Shown here piece by piece: positions 9,101-11,048 of a stretch of DNA of 11,048 bases. Position numbers and translations under genes: made by a program. The notes below the pieces were generated by a model. That model was not told the DNA's origin and did not search any database. It saw only the letters and a program-made list of their open reading frames with translations. Positions within the stretch are counted from its first letter, which is position 1. Every line of letters starts with the position of its first letter. The DNA lies in the NCBI GenBank assembly GCA_026770595.1, contig MU634627.1, forward strand, positions 1 to 11,048. The letters run 5' to 3'. Origin of the DNA: Ochromonadaceae sp. CCMP2298. Lineage: Eukaryota > Sar > Synurophyceae > Ochromonadales > Ochromonadaceae.

Positions 9101-10149
9101 GCGGCGGGAATGAACACGGTGTGGGTACTGCTCTGTCTCCTAAGCATGGGGCGGGCGTCGGCACGGGGCGGGGCGGGAGGCAAGACAGTGATACTATCCG
9201 TGACGCGGGCTCGGGGCAGGCGGATCTCTCCGGGTGCAGGTGCGGGTGCAGGTGCAGGTGCAGGTGCAGGTGTGGGTGCAGGTGCAGGTGCAAGTGCAGG
9301 TGCGGGTGCAGGTGCGGGTGCAGGTGCGGGTGCAGGTGCAGTGCCCGCAGCGAGGGTGCAGATGTACTTTACTCTCTTCACCGTGAGCACGCTGCAGGTG
9401 GGCATCTGCGCGGTGGGCTCCAGCACGAGGGAGCCGAGGTCCTCCTTGTCGCACTCAAACAGCCCGTCCTCCCTGGTGAAAACCGTTGCCTTGAACATTA
9501 GTCTGAACAGCGTCACTGCCGCCGTCTGGTCCACAGGCGTGGTGCAATCGGGGTCCTGCGGAGTCATCGCTATTAGGACCGATGAGGCCACGCGCACCCG
9601 CAGCTGCGCATCAGCGAATTGATACCCGTCTGCGGCGAAGATGGGACCCTCTGTCGAGGCCGCCTGCACCCAGAACACCCACACTGCTGCTCCCGCGGCG
9701 TTCACTTCATCCCTCTTCTGCAGCATTAAGTCCTGTTCGTTGCTCAAGAAGTCGATCACATCCTGGGGCGTGATAGATGCCGGTATGGCCCCGCCACTTG
9801 CACAGGTGACGAGGACCTTCAGATCCACGAGAGACGCGCTGGGCACCACTGCTGCCACCACCTTGGCATCTCCGATCTCGAACACCTCTTCACTCTGCAG
9901 CTCCGGTGGCACGCCGCCACTGTCATCGAACCAGAGGCTCCACGATGCACTCAGAGCGATGTTGCCTTCCTTGTCTTCCAAGACGATATCATACATTCCC
10001 TCGAAAAAAGCGATCAAGTCCTCCATTCGGAGGCACTCTTGCAGCACAGCGCCTGAAGCTGGAGTGATTTTAACCTCCCTCATGCCTTGATAGATAGATA
10101 GGTAAAATGCTGCAGTTAGCTGATTGAATTTAGCTGACGATATCGACAT
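106..10149 (-). CDS. Giant multidomain protein: duplicated N-terminal module, GTPase, helical spacer, SecA-like DEAD motor, C-terminal VWA
   Basis: This is one open frame of 3347 residues ending in TAG. The start is the first ATG after an in-frame TAA at 10168-10170, it has A at -3, and the next Met is residue 23, so the 5' end looks complete. Domains in order: duplicated beta-rich module (26-192), Ala-Pro tract (271-306), coiled coil (about 405-445), P-loop GTPase-like domain (about 488-700; GNTGAGKS at 495-502, DTPG at 567-570), helical region (about 705-1702), disordered hinge (1703-1810), second helical region (about 1820-2500), SecA-type DEAD motor (about 2505-3010; TGEGKS at 2544, DEVD at 2652, GRGTD at 2945, GRSARQG at 2982) and VWA (about 3107-3305; DATGSM at 3113). 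No signal peptide or clear membrane span is visible, so a cytosolic location is likely. Family knowledge supports GTP and ATP binding and a metal-dependent adhesion site. The biological role is unknown; a remodelling or sensing machine is inference. The ORF and domains are secure, the function is not. Confidence 0.93.
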   Translation of the reverse strand: MSISSAKFNQLTAAFYLSIYQGMREVKITPASGAVLQECLRMEDLIAFFEGMYDIVLEDKEGNIALSASWSLWFDDSGGVPPELQSEEVFEIGDAKVVAAVVPSASLVDLKVLVTCASGGAIPASITPQDVIDFLSNEQDLMLQKRDEVNAAGAAVWVFWVQAASTEGPIFAADGYQFADAQLRVRVASSVLIAMTPQDPDCTTPVDQTAAVTLFRLMFKATVFTREDGLFECDKEDLGSLVLEPTAQMPTCSVLTVKRVKYICTLAAGTAPAPAPAPAPAPAPALAPAPAPTPAPAPAPAPAPAPGEIRLPRARVTDSITVLPPAPPRADARPMLRRQSSTHTVFIPAAADKSKSSLPPVLVLDTASSESIKQKMQRIPVCAEKTLLGIYHYFKHECHGRQAATAEDAKYATQQIEVLRAQLEKENLSSLLLKNSLVALKNNLTVYSPETSAKKIWDCLKDIQHLDTDFLVDLLQQNKFAAKQIQGKDVILLLGNTGAGKSTTIHFLGNSKMEMVYDRVTGQDHLQINEFLPQLESFVTSANLTSETLFINAIDLSGDNMTFTLVDTPGFGDNRGVEIDIANGLGISEAVRGCRSVRPLYLFSFPTVGDRLDGIVKLLETPIDMMASVEDQLPSFSYWFTKFQDKYKDTDRIYLIASSKLESLKQANNPDNTLISIFEDLVEKIRVRTTDMGSEIAVVLDPTRDNSSELLQELLNSPAIEAPSEVFRNFATAENLGKLKLQLAKHYVSIDAVLPHQEYRIAAYKLKQLKALKDCLQLEDCHNVYNDAVKKVRELAGQLMTGLFDRMETYSLHVSSNSLIVSILKKSASDVCRLYQLDEIRAEHFPDISHYPSSCRTLVVRIQREIASEIVLFHKDASANLMDVLKEKVFDRLGSRLDKMALLGVTFAEVFAEHKLEGDLPLLLLELGDLLTSARKQLRTVFQHLVNQFEEFLGKYEIHECILCLDKIKLFVRYFAASLESNAFVPTEQYATATTALYNCISLHDALTIELLASKSLSDFTPDDILLVQTAASISHAISTATTIHDHFAEKDILDFFAKTFDVLLDHVKESLEKVKVELTNIYRDDQIKMNPFEKIKSRLLPIIELRNQILLSNSTIQAFSDLCEAIRGFVTHLHSEVTTESNLNVFKVGNSWATACSTFSWKLLKLRGALVLADLHASGSRSSLYRDEFYSAEQQLRASLKVVGEHLQETDLSYERPAALMQFYRPLKYMLALQQNYHNSALGQPASVELSAEDEEGVVIIVNRIAEAFCQKVDAQLYLIRGLFPIAPEGDLLAYRVPFADTWTAMRTLSIARAFDMHSVAALVTRAEECARAHGEALAGRLQVLFTDVSLESAKEGDMAYKKGLAEELHTLLEYVRRTVDQFYAARSAELAVEDALVGDPHHVEQMQALYETVFVTHMQPIVEDWLHPSKGRLAVHLLYLQTDSQTATALRGPLTGAQVDALNGKWTVARSLVILDSLFAFSSEVGYVAAASCFADAIRKTNDDISIYIRSENYIKVREFFQARDLTDPQQIANLSNVSKELNDLVLKNLNSLVLKMKSLDLKLSTIATALAYINDLHELKNAMDAVLPYLDKSLMKRLPHDITIITDGLLLKVKAYLSEVDGAIGRADFSFAEQTFQSVQSILDKLFGTKEAFQAYATKQGAVDVQAKREEVGLYIGSVKDKYEAVFKRVLAHLNAGDSMASVGGGSGQISPADLRDEGDDSSFMEVDDYEAPISNIAGTAVVTSWVQAVTSTVATTLFGTSAAVTSKGNWQRGLKPNGAGPTQPVAQVTGYRPEPSVQPSAPSPVGELKALFGQHSPRQLSRQLVNAANYGCANFYTLQEEKLYQLLKSKMLELTGCLSGSKVSRDEKEALINTMTEIMPLLPPKLGPDISPLLGDCSVNLQNEKENAKQRLEENKARDDLTYLLTLFKEYYKFARWTDLYNVVRAILASIRSAVVRLEEDLMQEKFISVLEKLPMLWDLRRTFSNYFRQATDNYYCGFAFRKIDMIGNGSKRDMENCRNSMMQFCAKLGGALNKRFEGISSLKMDDARTFTTMNGQYDVFLKLWSIRSTAVYECLVKEMKSDEMKKFIKYVVSVFEHYNALIVKCANADELSHSDLKIALDNYSQSCELHSKLVSLQADRGARAEFPILLAFSERCKSFKDLKEGAVHDAFDSLKTATQQSLLHNTSLETANALDRDRFYASLFKSYTNLSHSTILQTYIDPARLNLTAIEKECDLHLTKQLDKIEVYLNSLTTTDHEAFSIWLDNLRAFSTAFDNTALAQHTVGITINAKKTFLGNVEKLAVKAMQERDNNRLLPLLFDIKQISVNVALMKKDVDAKIDGILNGIKSRDGSQRIVNLGVLLSAESDPMAQMIVADHKAFEGNQLSVFNTKVARFTADDVLHETDGMRGDGLDRDVLKVQYELFAKEYQALVALGLSRLEQACRETVNEAQLIVKNKTLSHTDRIRRLMVQIFAHWTLSNSEHYFAVEGGGEEGEASAEEHFKYLMQPHAGQLISIFRIFGLDSVRDKKIVNHFVQICTGEGKSVILAVVACIFTLLGYSVDCACYSQYLSRRDYSAFSKLFEEFGVNDSIKYGTFNELCERYLNSAGDIRDTVQGLVETPAGQPWTRSPRAGGGLNSKRKRVLLIDEVDVFFNKDFYGSAYRPLAKVVHPTISDMLDALWSKRGEKSLNFRTAQALPVYAALMARYPGWTFIFQEAVKDMLNDLKTFESHEVKIVGDRIGYKDQDTVSFDIFYGYKTLFAYYKAHAEGKISLNSLNAKKCATIDCGSYSFAEIPKMYKFVLGVSGTLDTLSPSEQTLLTDVYNIRKRSFTPSVYGQNKLSFSPDNGTDVQIDAGNGHFSSITSEITQRRITNDPSLFRPVLVFFESTAILTRYYNSVASGKYKAKMKVMTEEVSATDKENIIRQATSPGSVTILTKEFGRGTDFIIFDSRVSDNGGVHVIQTFLSEEKSEETQIKGRSARQGCKGSYSMILSEPELEKFGVKKERVEEMKMSSKYNAVLQERRSAFFEDKYQDTMQYVEQIAIEHFSAMHFLDALKDLPCSNENAHSTLAPLSSANQSLIVDFLTERNKSPLIESAAFISRTFVVMDATGSMAQLLSKTKNTVKRMFTEALSTLEQAQGVAAGCFELQFVVYRNYNAPAESLLENSGWENNPDNLFRFMDSVIASYGMGNEAMEVALAHVNNEIAAGLPEHRFQVIVIGDMPPNTRDQVLTGRTYNRSESYWRDTKFRYHMYYEDELQKLIEAQVPVHAFYVDNCAREAFKSIAASTGGVSAMLEIDSPTGAEMLTGLVTERILDEVAGGGEQGQQLIATYRQLFPKGYVR
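235..831 (-). other. C-terminal VWA domain with MIDAS (residues about 3107-3305)
   Basis: A hydrophobic strand (TFVVM) leads to DATGSM (3113-3118, bases 796-813), the DxTGS form of the DxSxS MIDAS motif that is also known from VWA-alpha-kinase proteins. The second metal-site region is GMGNEAMEV (Gly3193-Val3201), comparable to GGGDxPE in related VWAs. The third is the strand VIVIGDMPPN, with Asp3226 as the expected metal-site acid. All expected positions have suitable ligands, so divalent-metal-dependent binding to a partner is likely. Only about 40 residues follow, so the VWA is the terminal module. Confidence 0.9.
1120..2637 (-). other. SecA-type DEAD ATPase motor domain (residues about 2505-3010)
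   Basis: The order of motifs matches SecA NBD1 and NBD2. A Q-containing lead (HAGQL, 2514-2518) precedes Walker A TGEGKS (2544-2549, bases 2503-2520), where SecA has TGEGKT. Then come YLSRRD (2574-2579; SecA YLARRD), KYGTFNE (2597-2603; SecA TYGTNNE), Walker B DEVD (2652-2655, bases 2185-2196), SGTLDT (2810-2815; SecA TGTADT), FGRGTD (2944-2949; SecA AGRGTD), GGVHVI, and GRSARQG (2982-2988; SecA GRSGRQG). The roughly 155 residues between DEVD and SGTLDT, where SecA carries its preprotein-crosslinking domain, are not recognisably that domain. The C-terminal scaffold/wing and zinc-binding parts of SecA are absent. ATP hydrolysis is well supported; protein translocation is not. Confidence 0.93.
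2650..4692 (-). other. Helical spacer region 2 (residues about 1820-2500), family not recognised
   Basis: About 680 residues of helical character between the hinge and the SecA-like motor. Charged heptad-like runs occur just after residue 1900 and helix pairs around 1935-1955 and 2312-2335 resemble those in spacer region 1. The last part, near residues 2440-2500, has an aromatic, partly acidic loop (VEGGGEEGEASAEE) immediately before the motor. No enzymatic motif was found. Confidence 0.55.
4720..5043 (-). other. Disordered hinge with acidic patch and uncharged Thr/Ser/Val stretch (residues 1703-1810)
   Basis: The segment starts with a Gly/Ser-rich run (1703-1714) and an Asp/Glu patch (1717-1734). 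Then comes a stretch of about 35 residues without any charge (1736-1770), rich in Thr, Ser, Val and Ala. It ends in a Pro/Gln/Gly-rich tail (1772-1810). Composition breaks sharply from the helical regions on both sides, so it is probably a flexible hinge. The uncharged stretch is too polar for a standard membrane span but could form an amphipathic helix. Confidence 0.7.
5044..8037 (-). other. Helical spacer region 1 (residues about 705-1702), family not recognised
   Basis: About 1000 residues of mostly amphipathic helical sequence with few prolines or glycines and no catalytic motif that I can identify. Helix pairs with a recurring hydrophobic pattern are visible, for example around residues 955-972 and 1629-1645. 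Family knowledge offers no clear match; an alpha-solenoid or stalk is inferred from composition. It joins the GTPase to the central hinge. Confidence 0.6.
8050..8688 (-). other. P-loop GTPase-like domain (residues about 488-700)
   Basis: A hydrophobic strand leads into the G1 P-loop GNTGAGKS (residues 495-502, bases 8644-8667). The G3 motif DTPG (567-570, bases 8440-8451) is followed by FGDNRG, as in TRAFAC-class GTPases of the AIG1/GIMAP, Toc and septin type. A G2 threonine may be Thr521. The G4 motif, normally [N/T]KxD, is degenerate: the strand IYLIAS leads to SKLE (659-662), which keeps the Lys but has Glu for Asp. GTP binding is therefore likely but base specificity is less certain. The domain sits between the coiled coil and the long helical region, a layout typical of large GTPases whose G domain drives or gates a helical stalk. 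Confidence 0.88.
8812..8937 (-). other. Short predicted coiled coil before the GTPase (residues about 405-446)
   Basis: The segment is rich in Gln, Glu, Leu and Lys, with hydrophobic residues at roughly heptad spacing (for example Ile417, Leu419, Leu423, Leu428, Leu431-Leu433) and no proline until residue 449. It lies between the proline-rich linker and the P-loop domain, a common place for a dimerisation helix. The call is by eye only. Confidence 0.45.
9232..9339 (-). repeat. Hexanucleotide repeat (TGCACC-type, 18 units) encoding an Ala-Pro tract
   Basis: Eighteen contiguous hexamers, AGGTGC or GGGTGC on the plus strand, fill 108 bases and encode alternating Ala-Pro at residues 271-306. Two units depart by substitution: AAGTGC gives Ala-Leu and AGGTGT gives Thr-Pro. 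The A/G alternation at the first base is a synonymous change in the Pro codon. The tract separates the duplicated N-terminal module from the coiled coil and GTPase. Ala-Pro tracts are known as stiff, extended linkers. A repeat of this kind is likely to vary in length between individuals. Confidence 0.97.
9574..10074 (-). repeat. Tandem duplication of an 86-residue module (protein residues 26-106 and 112-192)
   Basis: The two halves align without a gap at an offset of exactly 86 residues. Matching pairs include T29/T115, A31-S32-G33/A117-S118-G119, D44/D130, I46/I132, F48/F134, D54/D140, L57/L143, A65/A151, A68/A154, the aromatic runs W70-W73-F74 against W157-F159-W160, and D94-A95/D180-A181. 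Each copy reads as a strand, an acidic helix, then an aromatic strand and a final Val/Ala-rich strand, so a small alpha/beta or beta-sandwich domain is likely. I do not recognise the family. A weaker third unit around residues 208-260 is possible but not convincing. Confidence 0.7.
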
Positions 10150-10189
10150 GATAGTAAAAATACCTGATTATTCTAGATCGATTGCGGTT

Positions 10190-10201
10190 AGCTGCGCAGC
10201 T
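10190..10201. promoter_or_regulatory. 12-bp perfect palindrome AGCTGCGCAGCT upstream of the start codon
   Basis: The sequence equals its own reverse complement across all 12 bases and lies 41 bases upstream of the ATG, in the likely promoter or 5' UTR. It could be a dimeric factor site or chance; one copy gives no way to decide. Confidence 0.3.
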
Positions 10202-10219
10202 CCTCGAACCACTCCCTCA

Positions 10220-10291
10220 CAGATCTCTCGGATCTCGGATCTTTTCTCTGAGATGTTAAATCTCCTTGGAATCTCAGATCTCCGAAATCTC
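10220..10291. repeat. Cluster of ATCTC/GAGAT pentamers, including two CAGATCTC copies
   Basis: Six ATCTC pentamers start at 10223, 10232, 10260, 10271, 10278 and 10287, and CAGATCTC occurs at 10220 and 10275. The cluster lies about 70 to 140 bases before the start codon. Related AGATTC/AGATTT words continue to about 10470. It may be a factor-binding cluster or a decayed simple repeat. Confidence 0.5.
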
Positions 10292-10503
10292 TGCTGTTCA
10301 ACAGAAATGACGGCGGCGCTCTGAACTCCTACACTCAGATTCTGCCCGTAGGAGACAATTGATTCTGTCAAAAGATTCTCAGTAGATTCCCAATGCCTGG
10401 AATCCTGAGGTCTCCTGGATTTCCTCGTTAGGAGGGATGCCAGCTCAGATTTCCGCCTGGAAGTCCCGTATTTCGGAACTTGCTCCCGATCTTAATTCTT
10501 ACG

Positions 10504-10736
10504 GGGAACCTGGGAACCCGGAAAGCCCCCTCTGTCCACCGTACCCTGTTCTTGGGAGATTTTTAGATAGAGCTTAGAACATAGCTTATCATGCGCTGTA
10601 TATGATATAAATCTGTACAGCGCATGACAATCTGCTGTAGCTGTCTCGGTATCATCTGCTGTGGCCAGGCCCCCGGAAGAGGTGGAAAGCAAGGGGCGGT
10701 CTCAGGTTCCCACGAAGAGCGGCTGTGCAGGTTCCC
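10504..10736. repeat. Three copies of the nonamer CAGGTTCCC (one inverted)
   Basis: The nonamer occurs on the plus strand at 10703-10711 and 10728-10736, and as its reverse complement at 10504-10512. The inverted copy is followed at once by GGAACCC, a partial further unit. Three exact 9-mers within about 230 bases exceed chance expectation, but no function is known to me. Confidence 0.45.
10589..10627. repeat. Perfect 12-bp inverted repeat with 15-base AT-rich spacer
   Basis: TCATGCGCTGTA at 10589-10600 is the exact reverse complement of TACAGCGCATGA at 10616-10627. The spacer contains GATATAAAT, a TATA-like core. The structure could form a hairpin, be an operator-like site, or be the remnant of a small inverted-repeat element. 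It lies about 450 bases upstream of the giant gene's start and about 240 bases beyond the stop of the possible neighbour. Confidence 0.6.
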
Positions 10737-10868
10737 GTCAGCTATGCTGTGAAGCAAGAAGCCAGGACAGCCGCAGACCACAACAACGACACCAGTACTA
10801 TCCCCAAGCCCCCCTCAGCATAGCCTAGAGTGAAGTACGACTCCTCCCACACCGCTGCACTGCCTACC

Positions 10869-11048
10869 TCAGAGACCCCCTTGCTCAGGTAGACAGCCCA
10901 CAGCGCAGCCCTCGGAGGGCGCAGTTAAGGGGGACCCAGTGGGGCTGGCGCTCGGCTGTCTGGAGGGCTCGGCCGTGGGGGTGGACGAGGGCTGCGCGGA
11001 GGGCTGCGAGGAGGGCCTACGGGTCGTGAGTCGGTCGGTGGGAACAAC
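10869..11048 (-). CDS. Probable 3' end of a neighbouring gene encoding P-[S/T]-x-x repeats (truncated by window edge)
   Basis: An open frame enters from the right edge and ends in TGA at 10869-10871 after 59 codons. Residues 12-47 of this fragment form nine gapless tetrapeptides that start with Pro: PSSQ, PSAQ, PSST, PTAE, PSRQ, PSAS, PTGS, PLTA and PSEG. Such P-[S/T]-x-x arrays are common in stramenopile and other algal or protist secreted and cell-surface proteins. The start lies outside the window. It is on the same strand as the giant gene, about 720 bases upstream of it. The opposite strand is also open here and reads with Gly at every fourth position, so the true coding strand is not settled; splicing could also move the end. 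Confidence 0.45.
   Translation of the reverse strand, partial: VVPTDRLTTRRPSSQPSAQPSSTPTAEPSRQPSASPTGSPLTAPSEGCAVGCLPEQGGL
10908..11015 (-). repeat. Degenerate 12-base tandem repeat (nine units)
   Basis: A 12-base period underlies the tetrapeptide array. On the plus strand GGC or GGG codons recur every 12 bases from 10930 to 11014, and on the minus strand CCC/CCG followed by a Ser/Thr codon recurs in step. Units have diverged mostly at the third and fourth codons. Confidence 0.75.

Larger units (their letters stand above)
10150..10868. other. Intergenic region upstream of the giant gene
   Basis: The six frames here hold only short ORFs (up to about 70 codons) without family resemblance. The first 30 bases before the start are AT-rich, unlike the coding region. 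The region holds a 12-bp palindrome, a GAGAT/ATCTC cluster, three CAGGTTCCC copies and a 12-bp inverted repeat, listed separately. It presumably carries the promoter of the giant gene, but no TATA box at a standard distance could be assigned because the transcription start is unknown. Confidence 0.6.

Noticed and set aside
9014-9622. 202-codon plus-strand ORF with a Gly-Ala repeat
   Set aside because: The Gly-Ala run is the other-strand reading of the Ala-Pro hexamer repeat. A repeat with no stop codon in any frame opens every frame across it.
10116-10194. Three TTAGCTG heptamers around the start codon
   Set aside because: Two of the three are coding and the word is short; coincidence is likely.
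10168-10371. 67-codon minus-strand ORF just upstream of the giant gene
   Set aside because: It is short, lies in the repeat-rich intergenic region and has no recognisable product. An upstream ORF in the transcript remains possible but unsupported.
10492-10781. Two overlapping minus-strand ORFs of 66 and 72 codons
   Set aside because: They run through the inverted repeat and the CAGGTTCCC copies, have no domain and overlap one another in different frames.

Overview
The window is dominated by one uninterrupted coding region on the minus strand (10149 to 106, 3347 codons, TAG stop, standard code). It encodes a giant multidomain protein. In order, the protein has: a beta-rich N-terminal region built from a gapless 86-residue tandem duplication; an Ala-Pro repeat encoded by 18 near-perfect hexanucleotide units; a short coiled coil; a P-loop GTPase-like domain; about 1000 residues of helical sequence; a disordered, partly acidic and partly uncharged hinge; about 690 more helical residues; a SecA-type DEAD ATPase motor; and a C-terminal VWA domain with a DxTGS-type MIDAS. 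I recognise the domains but know of no gene name for this combination.

The organism is most likely a microbial eukaryote. The spacing is loose (about 720 bases between the giant gene and the next possible gene) and no Shine-Dalgarno sequence precedes the start, which instead has A at -3. The protein is very large and modular. At the right edge there is a P-[S/T]-x-x tetrapeptide repeat of the kind common in stramenopile and other algal/protist secreted proteins. No introns are needed across 10 kb, so this gene at least is intron-free. A stramenopile or similar alga/protist fits, but the sequence does not settle the lineage.

Layout: 1-105 is the 3' flank of the giant gene, with nothing recognisable in it. 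106-10149 is the giant gene. 10150-10868 is noncoding upstream sequence with a 12-bp palindrome, a cluster of GAGAT/ATCTC repeats, three copies of CAGGTTCCC (in both orientations) and a perfect 12-bp inverted repeat around an AT-rich core. 10869-11048 is probably the 3' end of a second minus-strand gene encoding P-[S/T]-x-x repeats, cut by the window edge. The same DNA can also be read on the plus strand as a Gly-every-fourth-residue repeat.

Functional reading (inference): the SecA-like motor keeps its nucleotide-binding and arginine motifs but lacks the C-terminal translocase parts of bacterial or plastid SecA, so protein export is unlikely. A GTPase switch, a long helical spacer, an ATPase motor and a terminal metal-dependent adhesion domain in one chain suggest a large cytosolic mechanoenzyme or remodelling machine, loosely analogous to midasin/Rea1 (motor, long linker, MIDAS) or to multi-gene bacterial systems combining GTPase, ATPase and VWA parts. 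No RNA genes, CRISPR arrays or transposase genes were seen.
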